64,000 nucleotides of DNA, taken from positions 62,001 through 126,000 of the forward strand of contig JAHHID010000005.1 of the NCBI GenBank assembly GCA_019359015.1, given 5' to 3'. Source of the stretch: Spirirestis rafaelensis WJT71-NPBG6. Lineage in GTDB: Bacteria > Cyanobacteriota > Cyanobacteriia > Cyanobacteriales > Nostocaceae. The position numbers and the translations under genes were made by a program. The notes beneath the pieces are model-generated. The model had not been told where the DNA came from and did no database searches. It saw nothing but the letters and a program-made list of their open reading frames with translations. Positions 52,969 to 63,591 of this stretch are shown here, piece by piece (positions within the stretch are counted from its first letter, which is position 1; each line of letters begins with the position of its first letter).

Positions 52969-55900
52969 TTACCACCGAGGATTAGCCATAATTAACGCCT
53001 CTGCCGCAGAACTATCTAATGGACGGGAGAAAAAATATCCCTGTCCGTATTCACACTTCAGCTTTCTCACAAGTGCTAATTGCTCTTGAGTCTCCACCCC
53101 TTCGGCAGTCACATCCATACCTAGTTTGTCTGCCAGCGTGACAATTATCTCAATAATTTCTAAATTCCTGTTATTAGCGTCCATCGGGCTGACGAAGGAA
53201 CGGTCAATCTTCAACACATTAATCGGAAACGTATGGAGACGACCTAATGAGGAATAGCCCGTACCAAAATCATCAATTGATAACTCAATGCCCATCTCTC
53301 GAAGTTGTGACAGCGCGGTATTTGCCTCATCACCATTTTCCATAATTGCGCTTTCAGTAATCTCTAACACCAGACTGCACGCATCAAGACCAGTCGAGCG
53401 CAAAATTTCTGCAATCTGCTCAATCAAATCCGCCTGGTAAAATTGCTTGGCACAGAGATTAACACTGATTTTATCTAGAAAGCTGGTAGGATAGCGCATC
53501 TGCCAGACTTGCATCTGGCGGCAAGCCTCAAAAAGCACCCAGTAGCCAATCTCGACAATCAGTCCAGTTTCCTCCGCTAGGGGGATAAAATCTGCCGGAT
53601 AAACCAGACCACGCTCTGGATGCTGCCAGCGCAACAGAGCCTCAAAACCTGAAATTGTGCCACTAGAAAGCGAAACAATCGGTTGGTAATAAACCCGAAA
53701 CTCCTGGCGTTCAATTGCTCGACGCAGATCGGTCTCTAACTGCAATCTGTCCACAGCATTAGTATACATATCTGGGTTGAACAGCTCGTAGCGTGCCCTG
53801 CCCAGCACCTTAGCTCGGTACATTGCCGTGTCAGCATCCCTCAGCAGGTTTTCTGGTTGGTCATAGGTGAGTATCGAATTCAGAGCGATGCCAATACTTG
53901 CCGTAGTGAAAACTTCTTGCCCGTCAAGGTCAAAGGGTAACGCCAGTTGCTGTTGAATTAGCTCAACCACCTCAATTGCCTCTGACAAATTCTCGATTCC
54001 CTCAAGCAAAATTGTAAATTCGTCTCCCCCAAGCCGTGCAGCTGTATCTATCGAGCGTAGGCAAGCTTTTAGCCTGCTTGCTATTTTAATCAGAAATTGG
54101 TCTCCAACTAGATGTCCGAGGCTGTCATTGATCACCTTAAAACGATCCAAGTCCAGAAACAGCACAGCAAATAAATAATTCTCCTGCTGTTTAGCTCGCT
54201 CGATCGCATCTTTTAAGCACTCCATAAACCAAGCTCGGTTGGGTAAACCTGTGAGTGCATCGTGAAACGCATTGTGCAGTAGTTGTTCCTCTGCCCGTTT
54301 GCGCTCAGTGATGTCATGGGTGATGCCAAGAATTTGATGAATTTCCCCATGCTCATTTAAAATCGGCACGTAGGTGACAACTATGGTAAAAGAGCAACCA
54401 GGCAAACTGATATTGCATTCTCCGGTTTGCTTGGTGCGCGTCTCCACAGTTTTTTGCAGAAGTGGTAAATACGCATTCGTGACTTCTTTTGGGTGTATCT
54501 CGTCATCCGTACGACCAATATATGCCTCTAGAGGAAAGCCACCGCGATTAACTCCGAAAGCTTTGAGAATGCTGTTTAAATCGAGTTCAGAAGATGCTTT
54601 TGAGTCGGTGGATAAAATTGTTGTGGTAGTCTTGGTGGAAGTTGACGGCGTTTTGGCAAAAAACTGGGGATACTGTTGTTCCAAATCCTTGACCTTTGCT
54701 TTTGCTCCCCAGCGAACATAACCATAGTGAGCTTTTGTCATGTATAGTTGGGCAAACTCCTGCATTCCACGCGCTAGATAAAAATTTGCCGCTAACTCAT
54801 AAGCTAATGCTTCCTCTTGAATGTATCCGTTATCCCTTGCTCCTTTTATAGCTCGTTCATACAAATCCATTGCTTCAACAACTTGACCCAAAACTCGCGC
54901 TTTTTCTGCCTCGACTAGATCGTAAGTGTGCTGAAAATTCATCGGCGCATGAACTGCCCAAGTTTTCATTTCTTTTTGGTTAGCTGCCACTTGTTTTATA
55001 TATTGTTTTCGTTCTCGATCTTCTTGGTTAAGATAATTGGCTAGAAGAGAGAGAGAGTAATATAAATTATGTTCAGCATAAGCCAATAGACCTGACAAAG
55101 ATTGTTTATTGCCTGCTGCATTTTCGGCACTCTTAACTGCGGCAGTATAATTCTTGAATAAATAATTGAGCCGAGTTTTAGCTAGCTCGATGACAAACAG
55201 AGATTGAAGGTTATTATTTATTTGTAAAATGGGTAGCATTTCAGTTTCATTGAATAGCTCTCCCACCAGTCTGTTGGATTCTCTAGAATCCGCCATTAAA
55301 TTTAATACTAATTGACCCCATATTTTAGCATAATGCAGAGAAAAGTCCTGTTTAATAGATTGCACTAGGCTGATATAATTTTTATAGGTTTTATTGACAG
55401 ATTCTAAAGGGTCTCCCACTAAAAGCAAATTAGAGCAATAGTTAATAGCTGCATAAGAAGCATATTCTATATCTCCAGTTTCCATTAATACTTTAAGCGT
55501 TTCCTGCAAAGATTCTAAAGTGTTGCGTTTATGTTCTTTCCAGGGTCTGATAAAACAGTTAAACAGTAAGTTAACCTTACCTTCTATTTCTGAACTATCA
55601 AATTGCTTCAACATTTTCAACGATAGCTTGCCAAGCTGATAGCCAAAATCGAGGTTACATTGCGTCTTACAAAGAAGGAAACCATATAAAACATAGGCAA
55701 AAGCAGCAAAAGATGAATTTCCATAGTTTACGCATAGCTCCATCATTGTAAATATAATTAATGGAGCTAGTGAGGAATTCGTTGTATGAACCGGAGACCA
55801 TATAGTCTTTAAAATTCGCATAGCTACAAGCTTATCTGGGTCAGTCATTGGTGGAAGATTGTATAAATCATCAATGACCAATTGGCTTGGCGGTGATTTT

Positions 55901-58575
55901 GACAGAGATATGCCTAACATCTTCAAAAATTGCAGCCCAATATCTATTGATGCCTGCATCTGGTTTTGAGCGATATAAAGCTGAATTTTAGTTTCATACA
56001 CATTAGCTTTTTCGCGTACAGTCTTAACTTGTTGTAGAACAACATTAGACAGCAATTCGCTTCGTTCGTAGTTAGTGTTTAAATATTCCGCATATACTGC
56101 TGACTCATACAAACTTAGCGTCAAGTCGTACTGAGTCTGCCAACTATCTTCTGCTAATAGATTCAGCCCTACATTCAAATACTTAACTGCTGCTTCATAA
56201 GCCATTGCTGACTTTGCTTTCTCACTTGCCCTCAAATTCAGTTTGGCGATTTCATCGCGTTCGGCTTGATCACTTATAAATTCACTGCCCAGATTGAGAT
56301 GATCGACTATTTCAAATAACTTCTCTGATAATGCTTCTGGTGCAGTATTATGCAACAGCAAGCGACCTATTTTTAAGTGAATAGCTGTTTTTTCCGTCTC
56401 ATCAATTAAGGCATAAGCCGCTTGTTGTACCCGGTCATGCAGGAATTTAAAGCTAACTTCATTTATCGCAAAATCATCTTCAGTTTCTATCAATTTGTAC
56501 TTATTATCCAAAGGAACAATTAAGCCTTTTTGGATGGCGCTTAACAAATCAGCCAACGCTTCAGCAGGTTGATGTTGATAGATAATCCCTAAAGTGGATA
56601 AATCGAATTTATTGCCAATGCAAGCGGCTAACTGCAATACCATTTGGGTGGAAGTTGGTAACTTGCCAATCTTAGCCGCCATCAATTCCACCACATTGTC
56701 TGTGATATCCTTAGCTTGGATTTGTGCTACATCCCATTGCCACCCCCCTACCCCCCTCTGTGCCCCCTTAGTAAGGGGGGTGGGGGATTGAGGGGGGTAC
56801 TCAAAAGTTAATAACCCTTCGGTGTAGAGCGACTTCAAAAACTCAGTGGTGAAAAAGGCATTACCTTGGGTTTTGTCATACACTAAATCGGTTAACGGCT
56901 GCGTTGAAGTGGGTTGAGACTTTAAAGCCTCAGCGATGAGAGCGTTGACATCTTGCACAAGCAGATTATCTAAGTGAATCGATGACAACACTGCTTGTTT
57001 TTTTTCAATTTCTTCTAACGTCATCATCAGCGGATGGCTAGGATTAACTTCGTTGTCGCGATACGCACCGATGATGAGTAAATATTGAATAGTGGCATCG
57101 CTCATGATTGTTTTGAGCAGCTTCAGTGATGCTTTATCTGCCCATTGCAAATCATCGATAAATAAGACTAAAGGATGTGACTTTTGGCAAATAACTTTGA
57201 TAAAGTTTTGAAAGACTAAATTAAAACGATTTTGTGCTATGGATGCTTCCACTTGGACGACAGGTGGCTGAGTACCAATGACTCGTTCCAAATTAGGGAT
57301 AACATCTATCAAAACTTGTCCATTATTGCCAACTGCGGCTAATATTTTCTCTCGCCATTGATTTAATACTGCTTCAGTTTCAGTCAGCAGTTGTTTGCAT
57401 AAATCATCGAAAGCTTGAGAGAGCGCGTAGTAAGGAATATTGCGTTGGTACTGGTCAAATTTGCCCCAAATGAAACTCCCACGTCTTGCAGTAATTGGTT
57501 TATGGACTTCTCGAACCAAGGCAGATTTGCCGACACCGGAATATCCAGTAACCAAAATCATTTCAATTTGGGATTGGGTAGAAATTGAGGAATTCTCTGT
57601 TTCTCCACCTGCCACTCTCGTAAAAGCTTCTAGGAGAGTTTCAATCTCTCGCTCCCTACCATACAATTTCTGCCCAATAGTAAATCGCTCGGAAATATCT
57701 TGTTCACCAAGAGCAAAGACATCAATTTGCCCATTTGTTTGTAGCTGGTGCAGACATATCTCTAAATCCGCTTTTAGACCATAAGCTGATTGGTATCGGT
57801 CTTCAGCGTTTTTTGCCATTAACTTCATGACAATATCTGAGACGATTGATGGTAGGGAAACGACATCTCGTGTCCCTACAACCTCATGCGGTGGCACGGG
57901 TTGTTTGGCAATATGACTATGCACCAATTCCAACAAATCTAAACTCTGAAATGGCAAAATACCCGTTAGCAATTTATAGAAGGTAGCACCTAAGGAGTAA
58001 AAATCGCTGCGATAATCAATTGCCCGATTCATCCGTCCTGTTTGTTCAGGTGAAATATAAGCGAGTGTGCCTTCTAAAATATTAGGATTACTCAATGTGG
58101 GATTTTCTCGTGAAAGTACTGTTGAAATCCCAAAGTCGATAATTTTGACTTGTCCGGTGGTTGGATTGAGAACAATATTGCTGGGGTTGATGTCTTTGTG
58201 GATAATGTTGGCAGCATGAATTTGACCTAAAATGTCAGTGATGGCGATCGCCAACTTCAAAAACTCACATAACTCAAGTTGACCCGCTATTGCCAACAGA
58301 TCCAACGAGTCACCACCGAAATCTTCTAAAACCATCACGACTGCTTCAGCGTCCCGAAAAAGGGCGTAAGCATCCACCACTCCTGGGATTGTCAGGTTAC
58401 GGGTGACTTCATATTCTTGCTTAAACCAAGCAGTGCGCTCTGGAGTAGGATAGGACTCTTTGAGCATTTTCAGCACAACGGGTTGCTCCGTATCCACCCG
58501 CCGACCACGATAAACTAGAGAATTGGCGCTTTCATACAGTTGCGCCACCAGGTGGTAAGCGGAAATCGTCAACAT
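52969..58575 (-). CDS. Giant Ser/Thr kinase-AAA ATPase-helical repeat-PAS-GGDEF-EAL signalling protein
   Basis: This signalling protein has 1868 residues from the ATG of MLTISAYHLVAQLYES, where relatives start. Domains in order: kinase (about 8-270; VVLKMLKE lysine, HKDINPSNIVL, IDFGIS); AAA/Orc-type ATPase from about 300 (VTGYSGVGKSALVREV, LVLFIDDLQWADK); a helical region of some 700 residues; PAS (EIHQILGITHDITERKRAEE); GGDEF (RLGGDEFTILL, intact); EAL (SGFEALLRW, DDFGTGYSSL, intact). Relatives usually end in GAF plus histidine kinase; here c-di-GMP synthesis and breakdown domains take that place. An in-frame piece of intergenic repeat lies at about 56735-56800 (PTPLTKGAQRGVGG). Confidence 0.9.
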   Translation of the reverse strand: MLTISAYHLVAQLYESANSLVYRGRRVDTEQPVVLKMLKESYPTPERTAWFKQEYEVTRNLTIPGVVDAYALFRDAEAVVMVLEDFGGDSLDLLAIAGQLELCEFLKLAIAITDILGQIHAANIIHKDINPSNIVLNPTTGQVKIIDFGISTVLSRENPTLSNPNILEGTLAYISPEQTGRMNRAIDYRSDFYSLGATFYKLLTGILPFQSLDLLELVHSHIAKQPVPPHEVVGTRDVVSLPSIVSDIVMKLMAKNAEDRYQSAYGLKADLEICLHQLQTNGQIDVFALGEQDISERFTIGQKLYGREREIETLLEAFTRVAGGETENSSISTQSQIEMILVTGYSGVGKSALVREVHKPITARRGSFIWGKFDQYQRNIPYYALSQAFDDLCKQLLTETEAVLNQWREKILAAVGNNGQVLIDVIPNLERVIGTQPPVVQVEASIAQNRFNLVFQNFIKVICQKSHPLVLFIDDLQWADKASLKLLKTIMSDATIQYLLIIGAYRDNEVNPSHPLMMTLEEIEKKQAVLSSIHLDNLLVQDVNALIAEALKSQPTSTQPLTDLVYDKTQGNAFFTTEFLKSLYTEGLLTFEYPPQSPTPLTKGAQRGVGGWQWDVAQIQAKDITDNVVELMAAKIGKLPTSTQMVLQLAACIGNKFDLSTLGIIYQHQPAEALADLLSAIQKGLIVPLDNKYKLIETEDDFAINEVSFKFLHDRVQQAAYALIDETEKTAIHLKIGRLLLHNTAPEALSEKLFEIVDHLNLGSEFISDQAERDEIAKLNLRASEKAKSAMAYEAAVKYLNVGLNLLAEDSWQTQYDLTLSLYESAVYAEYLNTNYERSELLSNVVLQQVKTVREKANVYETKIQLYIAQNQMQASIDIGLQFLKMLGISLSKSPPSQLVIDDLYNLPPMTDPDKLVAMRILKTIWSPVHTTNSSLAPLIIFTMMELCVNYGNSSFAAFAYVLYGFLLCKTQCNLDFGYQLGKLSLKMLKQFDSSEIEGKVNLLFNCFIRPWKEHKRNTLESLQETLKVLMETGDIEYASYAAINYCSNLLLVGDPLESVNKTYKNYISLVQSIKQDFSLHYAKIWGQLVLNLMADSRESNRLVGELFNETEMLPILQINNNLQSLFVIELAKTRLNYLFKNYTAAVKSAENAAGNKQSLSGLLAYAEHNLYYSLSLLANYLNQEDRERKQYIKQVAANQKEMKTWAVHAPMNFQHTYDLVEAEKARVLGQVVEAMDLYERAIKGARDNGYIQEEALAYELAANFYLARGMQEFAQLYMTKAHYGYVRWGAKAKVKDLEQQYPQFFAKTPSTSTKTTTTILSTDSKASSELDLNSILKAFGVNRGGFPLEAYIGRTDDEIHPKEVTNAYLPLLQKTVETRTKQTGECNISLPGCSFTIVVTYVPILNEHGEIHQILGITHDITERKRAEEQLLHNAFHDALTGLPNRAWFMECLKDAIERAKQQENYLFAVLFLDLDRFKVINDSLGHLVGDQFLIKIASRLKACLRSIDTAARLGGDEFTILLEGIENLSEAIEVVELIQQQLALPFDLDGQEVFTTASIGIALNSILTYDQPENLLRDADTAMYRAKVLGRARYELFNPDMYTNAVDRLQLETDLRRAIERQEFRVYYQPIVSLSSGTISGFEALLRWQHPERGLVYPADFIPLAEETGLIVEIGYWVLFEACRQMQVWQMRYPTSFLDKISVNLCAKQFYQADLIEQIAEILRSTGLDACSLVLEITESAIMENGDEANTALSQLREMGIELSIDDFGTGYSSLGRLHTFPINVLKIDRSFVSPMDANNRNLEIIEIIVTLADKLGMDVTAEGVETQEQLALVRKLKCEYGQGYFFSRPLDSSAAEALIMANPRW

Positions 58576-59089
58576 TTGAGTCAATTTGATACAAGATGCG
58601 GTAATAGCTAAATAGCCTCTGTGTACCAAGCGCGAGTGCGAGGATCAAAGGTGGCGCTAACTCGAATTACTTGATGCGATTACCTTGGTTATCAGTGGTC
58701 TAGATATGGTAATTCCCACCCGTTGATTAGTCAATGACTTGGATTACTACTAAACTATGACTTACGCACTGTACAAATTGAATATCATCTAATAAAAACG
58801 CGATTCGGTCGTTTTCAAGAAAATTCTTACAGCAGTTTTCAGGTAATTAAACTATACGCTGACCTCACTTCCATTCCTCTCTCCTGCGTTCGCGCAGCGT
58901 GCCGAAGGCAGGAGAGAGGCTTTGAATTTCTCCCCTTCCCTCTCTTCTCCTGTCGGAGACCAAGGCGAACGTAGGGAAGGGGCTGGGGGTTAGGTTTCAT
59001 GGTTGTGGTTCATTTACCTGAAAATCGCTGTAAATCGAGTTTGTTGATTTCCGGAAAATTTGGCTTGCTCATAACTGCCTTTGCGTTGA
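58576..59089. repeat. Intergenic region with palindromic repeats
   Basis: A perfect 12-bp inverted repeat, CCTCTCTCCTGC (58876-58887) and its complement at 58908-58919, frames the dispersed GTTCGCGCAGCG core. Another pair is built on CTTCCCTCTC and GTAGGGAAGGGG nearby. The rest shows nothing recognisable. Confidence 0.65.
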
Positions 59090-60166
59090 TCAACTGCGAA
59101 GTGCATCCCCCGACTGAACATCAAACCAGTGGATATTCTGCGGCGGCAGAGCTACTGTAATTTCGGCATCATCCCAATTTTGGTCTGTAGGTAACAAAGC
59201 GCGTAAAATTGGCGATTCTGCCTGAGAACTGGCAACACGCACGCTGACTAAATTGTGCATACCTAAGTTTTCCACTAGATAAACTCGACCTTGAATTGTC
59301 TGTGTATCTTCTGGTCGGGCAATACGGACGTTTTCTGGACGGATGCCTAGGACAATTTGCGGTGGAACTGTTGGTATATCTGGTAAATTAACGCGAAAAT
59401 TACCTAATATGGCGTAACTTTCTTGACAAGGCAATGTAAGCAAATTCATTTGCGGACTGCCAACAAATCCAGCCACAAATAAGTTAGCGGGATGGTTATA
59501 AATGCGTTCTGGCGGGTCGAGTTGCTGCACATAACCGTTGTTTAATACTGCCACTTTCGTGGAAAGCGTCATCGCTTCTGTTTGGTCGTGAGTAACATAA
59601 ACTACCGGGGCTTTTTGAGTAGAAAATATTTGCTTGATATCTGCGCGGACTCTTTCGCGGAGTAGTGCATCCAAATTACTCAGCGGTTCATCTAATAAAT
59701 ACGCTTGGGCACGACGCACTAATGCTCGTCCGACTGCAACCCTTTGGCGTTGTCCCCCCGATAATTGACCGGGTTTGCGCTGTAATAATTCTTCTAATCC
59801 TAAAAGTTGGGATACTTCTGTGACTCGCTGTTGAATTTCTGCGCGAGGTGTTTTTTTCAGTTTCAGTCCAGAGGCAAGATTTTCAAAGACGGTCATGTGG
59901 GGATAAAGCGCGTAGCTTTGAAACACCATTGCCATATTGCGATCGCCTGGACGTTTCGATGTAATATCTTCATTACCAAGGAAAATTCGACCGTGAGTAG
60001 GTTCTTCCAATCCCGCTATCATCCGCAGCGTCGTAGACTTACCACAGCCACTCGGACCAAGTAAAGTGAGAAATTCATTGTCATCGACAGTTAAGCTAAT
60101 GTCTTTAACTGGAATAACTTTAGGGTTATAGGTTTTATTTAAATTTTTTAGTTCTAGTTTAGCCAT
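59090..60166 (-). CDS. Carbohydrate ABC transporter ATPase (MalK/UgpC type)
   Basis: This 358-residue ATPase has Walker A GPSGCGKSTTLR, Q-loop FQSYALYPH, signature LSGGQRQRVAVGRAL, Walker B AYLLDEPLSNLD and switch His in VTHDQTEA. A C-terminal TOBE/MalK regulatory domain of about 110 residues follows (VLGIRPENVRIA). It energises the two permeases encoded upstream on the same strand. MalK-type ATPases can be shared among sugar importers. Confidence 0.92.
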   Translation of the reverse strand: MAKLELKNLNKTYNPKVIPVKDISLTVDDNEFLTLLGPSGCGKSTTLRMIAGLEEPTHGRIFLGNEDITSKRPGDRNMAMVFQSYALYPHMTVFENLASGLKLKKTPRAEIQQRVTEVSQLLGLEELLQRKPGQLSGGQRQRVAVGRALVRRAQAYLLDEPLSNLDALLRERVRADIKQIFSTQKAPVVYVTHDQTEAMTLSTKVAVLNNGYVQQLDPPERIYNHPANLFVAGFVGSPQMNLLTLPCQESYAILGNFRVNLPDIPTVPPQIVLGIRPENVRIARPEDTQTIQGRVYLVENLGMHNLVSVRVASSQAESPILRALLPTDQNWDDAEITVALPPQNIHWFDVQSGDALRS

Positions 60167-60188
60167 TTTATTAAGGAAGTCAGGAATT

Positions 60189-60220
60189 GTAGAGACGCGA
60201 TTAATCGCGTCTCTACTGTA
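60189..60220. repeat. Palindromic dispersed repeat
   Basis: GTAGAGACGCGATTAATCGC continues into GTCTCTAC to form a near-perfect palindrome; its arm matches that near 14763. Confidence 0.7.
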
Positions 60221-60315
60221 CAGGAATTAGGAGTTAGGAGGGACGGGGTAAAGAGCGCCGGTAAAAAAGGCGCGGAGTCAGTTGGGAATTCTCCTGTCTC
60301 CTGTCTCCCGTCTCC

Positions 60316-61200
60316 TTATCCTTTAACAGCACCAGCCGTTAGACCTTGAATAATCTTGCGCTGGAAGAACAAAACAAGTAAAACTAAAGGCAATGTCCCG
60401 ATAATAGTTGCTGCGGCAATTGGACCATAGGGAATTTCAAATTGGGTTGCACCACCCAATTGCGCCGCAGCTACGGGAATTGTTTTCATCTCTTCACGAG
60501 TAATAAATGTAAGGGCGAAGATAAACTCATTCCAGGCAAATATAAAGGTGAGAATTCCTGTTGTCACTAAAGCAGGAATTGTCATTGGTAATAAAATTTG
60601 TAATAGCATTTGCAAAGTGCTATAGCCATCTACCTTGGCGGAATCTTCTAAATCTTTTGGTAATTGTTCAAAGAAGCTACGTAATACTAAAATTGTTAAA
60701 GGCAAGTTAATTGCGGTGTAGGGAATAATTAAAGCTAAATAATTATTACCCAAGTGCAGCTTTTGAATAATTTCTAACAGTCCGAAAAACAATAAAATTC
60801 CCGGAAATAAGGTGATAATCAGAATACCACCTAGGATGAATTTTCCACCCCAAGGACGTAACCTTGCTAATGCGTAAGCAGCGGGCGCGCCGAATGCTAA
60901 AGAGAAAGCTGTAGAAATAATCGATACAAAAGCGCTATTTAAAATGTAGCGCCAAAACGGATAGCGAGTGAATAATGCTGTGTAGTGATTGAGGGTGATG
61001 CGAGTTGGAAAGTAAACGGTGGGAACTTGGGAAATATCTTGATTCACCTTAAATGAAGTCAACAATTGCCACATTACAGGTGCTAAACAGAAAATTACCA
61101 CACAAGCGATCGCTATTCCCAGCAAGATGTTTTTTCCAGGATTCTTTACCCTAGTTGTAGGTTTGGGAGTCGTCAGAGTTACTTGAGGAATTACAGCCAT
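60316..61200 (-). CDS. Carbohydrate ABC transporter permease (MalG/UgpE type)
   Basis: This 294-residue permease has six predicted spans. The EAA loop is seen as DSAKVDGYSTLQMLLQILLPM near residue 192, followed by TIPALVTTGILTFIFAWNEF, a typical MalG ending region. It pairs with the other permease about 100 bp upstream in the operon. The substrate sugar is not evident. Confidence 0.9.
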   Translation of the reverse strand: MAVIPQVTLTTPKPTTRVKNPGKNILLGIAIACVVIFCLAPVMWQLLTSFKVNQDISQVPTVYFPTRITLNHYTALFTRYPFWRYILNSAFVSIISTAFSLAFGAPAAYALARLRPWGGKFILGGILIITLFPGILLFFGLLEIIQKLHLGNNYLALIIPYTAINLPLTILVLRSFFEQLPKDLEDSAKVDGYSTLQMLLQILLPMTIPALVTTGILTFIFAWNEFIFALTFITREEMKTIPVAAAQLGGATQFEIPYGPIAAATIIGTLPLVLLVLFFQRKIIQGLTAGAVKG

Positions 61201-61302
61201 AGCGATTTTTGGATTTTAGATTTTAGATTTTAGATTTTGGATTTGTAAGATGTATTACTAAATAGTCACTCCTAAAAATATTTCTTCCCCACTCCCTAGT
61301 CC

Positions 61303-62208
61303 CTAGTCCCTAGTCCCCACTCCCTTACCTCGATATTTGTTGAGAAAGAAAAGTGCGATCGCCACCATAAAAATTAACAAACTGAAAGTACATACTACCA
61401 ACGCCGCGCCATAACCAAAATCTAAGTAGCGCATGATGGTAGAGTAAATATACAACGATACGACTTCCGTTGCACCCCCAGGACCACCGTTAGTCATCAC
61501 CGCAATTAAGTCGAACACACCAAAAGCTTGAGCAAAGCGAAACAAGGTAGCTATCAGAATTTGCGGTATCAACAGCGGTAGTGTAATTTGCCGAAAACTT
61601 TGCCAAGGTGTCGCACCATCTATAGCATGAGCCTCATACAAATCTGATGAAATTGACTGCAAACTAGCTAACACTAGAATACTAATAAAAGGCGTAGTTT
61701 TCCAAATATCAGCAACTATTACCGCTATCATTGCTAGTGTTGGTTCTCCCAACCAGTTTATATTAGCTTGAATTAAATTTAGTCGCCGCAAAATATCATT
61801 GACAAGACCAAACTGATCGTTAAAAATCCACGCCCAAGCTAGACCAATCAAAGCTGTTGGCAAAGCCCAAGGTAAAATAGCGATGGTCCGCACTACACCG
61901 CGTCCCAAAAAACGCTGGTTGAGAATCAAAGCAACACCCATTCCCAGAATTAATTCTAGAAACACAGTTACTGTAGTAAATATTGAAGTTGTCCAAAAAC
62001 TTTGCCAAAAACGACCATCTCCTGCCATCCGTGCGTAATTGTCGAACCCAGAAAAGACAGGTTGCAGTTTCGTTCCCAAATTTTGAGTAAAGAAACTTAA
62101 CCAAAAAGCACGAGCGATCGGGTAGCCAAAAACAAACAATAGCATTAATAAAGCTGGCAATAATAAAATTAATGCTGTGCGTTGTTCTCTACCTCGAATT
62201 GTTTGCAT
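61303..62208 (-). CDS. Carbohydrate ABC transporter permease (MalF/UgpA type)
   Basis: This 301-residue permease has six spans. The EAA loop is EAHAIDGATPWQSFRQITLPL near residue 197, followed by GPGGATEVVSLYIYSTIMRY. It is the usual partner for a MalG-type permease. Confidence 0.9.
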   Translation of the reverse strand: MQTIRGREQRTALILLLPALLMLLFVFGYPIARAFWLSFFTQNLGTKLQPVFSGFDNYARMAGDGRFWQSFWTTSIFTTVTVFLELILGMGVALILNQRFLGRGVVRTIAILPWALPTALIGLAWAWIFNDQFGLVNDILRRLNLIQANINWLGEPTLAMIAVIVADIWKTTPFISILVLASLQSISSDLYEAHAIDGATPWQSFRQITLPLLIPQILIATLFRFAQAFGVFDLIAVMTNGGPGGATEVVSLYIYSTIMRYLDFGYGAALVVCTFSLLIFMVAIALFFLNKYRGKGVGTRD

Positions 62209-62298
62209 ATTTCTTAGTTGTTAGTTGTTGGTTGTTAGTTGACGGTTCATAATCAATAGTTAACAGTTATCTACTAAGCACTATCCACTATGAACTAT

Positions 62299-63591
62299 CT
62301 ATTTCAACAATCTTCGCGTTTCATTAGCGGCAGCTTTCATGGCGCTTTCCGGAGTCATGCTATTTGTTAAAGCGGCACTTAAATAACGTTGCAAAATATC
62401 TGAGGCTTGGGCATATTGGGCTATGGGTGGACGTAAAACTGCTTTATCAACTATTTCTAATAATTTGGGATAATGGGGATATTTAGCGATAATTTCTGGG
62501 TCTGTAAATAATGCGCGTCGGCTGGGTACAAAACCGGCATTTAAAATAAATCGCCGCTGTGCTTCTTCGCTTGTAAAATATTTAATTGCTTTCCAGGCTT
62601 CCTCGGGATGTTTCGATGATTTGGCAATTCCTAAACCCCAACCACCTAAACAAGCTGCGCCACTTTTTGGGTCAATACCAACCATTGATTTAATGCCGAT
62701 TTTGCCTTTAATTGGCGAATCTTTGGCATTTGCAAGGGGCCAAACATAGGGCCAGCTACGTAAAAATGCTGCTTGACCACTTTGGAAAATTCGCCTTGTA
62801 TCTTCTTCTATGTATGTTGTGACTCCAGGTGGAGAAATGCCTTCTTGAATTGTTTGTTTGAGAAAGGCGATCGCTTTTAATGCTTCTGGTCGATCTAGTC
62901 CTACTTCTAACGTGTTCGCATTTACCCAAAATCCCCCAAAGCCTTCTAAAACTTCGGCAAACATCGCTACAGCACCTTCATATTGGCGACCTTGCCAAAG
63001 ATAACCCCAATTAATTTTTCCTTGCTTTTTCAAAGCTTGAGAAATTCTCAGCAAATCTGCAATCGTTTCTGGTGGCTGAAATCCCGCTTGCTGAAGCAAG
63101 TCTTGCCGATAGTAAAGTACTCCCACATCGCTTCGCATGGGAATTTTATATAATTTGCCCTCGATAATTCCTGCTTCTACATCTTTGGGTGAAAATGCGG
63201 CTAACTCTTCTTTTGTGATGCGATCGCTTAAATCTTCTAACCATCCACCCGCTGCAAATTTAGGTGTCCAAATGACATCCATATTCACTATGTCATAAGG
63301 AGAATCGCCTAAAATAAAAGCCGAAGTATAAAGGTCTTCTAGCAAATTTGTGGCATTGGGTCCTTCGATAACATTAATCCGAATTCCGGGATTTTTAGCT
63401 TCAAAGTCTTTGACAATGCCCGTTTTCCAAGGCTGGGCATCGGGTGCCGTCATCAACAAATTCAAAACTACTGGCTGCTGCGATAAAACTTGCTGAATGG
63501 ATAGAATAATACCGAATAAAACAGCGAAAAATATTGCAACTGGCGATTTAAGCTTTTGTAGGATTTTTTGCTTATATTTATGTTTTTTCAT
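62299..63591 (-). CDS. Carbohydrate ABC transporter substrate-binding protein
   Basis: This 430-residue extracellular solute-binding protein (family 1) has an N-terminal basic segment and signal/anchor (SPVAIFFAVLFGIILSIQQV). Family marks are IVKDFEAKNPGIRINVIEGP, YDIVNMDVIWTPKFAAGGWL, YKIPMRSDVGVLYYRQDLL, AAFLRSWPYVWPLA and the C-terminal lid YAQASDILQRYL. Aromatic and acidic residues in these blocks suit an oligosaccharide or polyol ligand; which one is not known. The start at 63591 is preferred because the signal follows directly; an ATG nine codons upstream is possible. It is first in the importer operon. Confidence 0.88.
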   Translation of the reverse strand: MKKHKYKQKILQKLKSPVAIFFAVLFGIILSIQQVLSQQPVVLNLLMTAPDAQPWKTGIVKDFEAKNPGIRINVIEGPNATNLLEDLYTSAFILGDSPYDIVNMDVIWTPKFAAGGWLEDLSDRITKEELAAFSPKDVEAGIIEGKLYKIPMRSDVGVLYYRQDLLQQAGFQPPETIADLLRISQALKKQGKINWGYLWQGRQYEGAVAMFAEVLEGFGGFWVNANTLEVGLDRPEALKAIAFLKQTIQEGISPPGVTTYIEEDTRRIFQSGQAAFLRSWPYVWPLANAKDSPIKGKIGIKSMVGIDPKSGAACLGGWGLGIAKSSKHPEEAWKAIKYFTSEEAQRRFILNAGFVPSRRALFTDPEIIAKYPHYPKLLEIVDKAVLRPPIAQYAQASDILQRYLSAALTNSMTPESAMKAAANETRRLLK

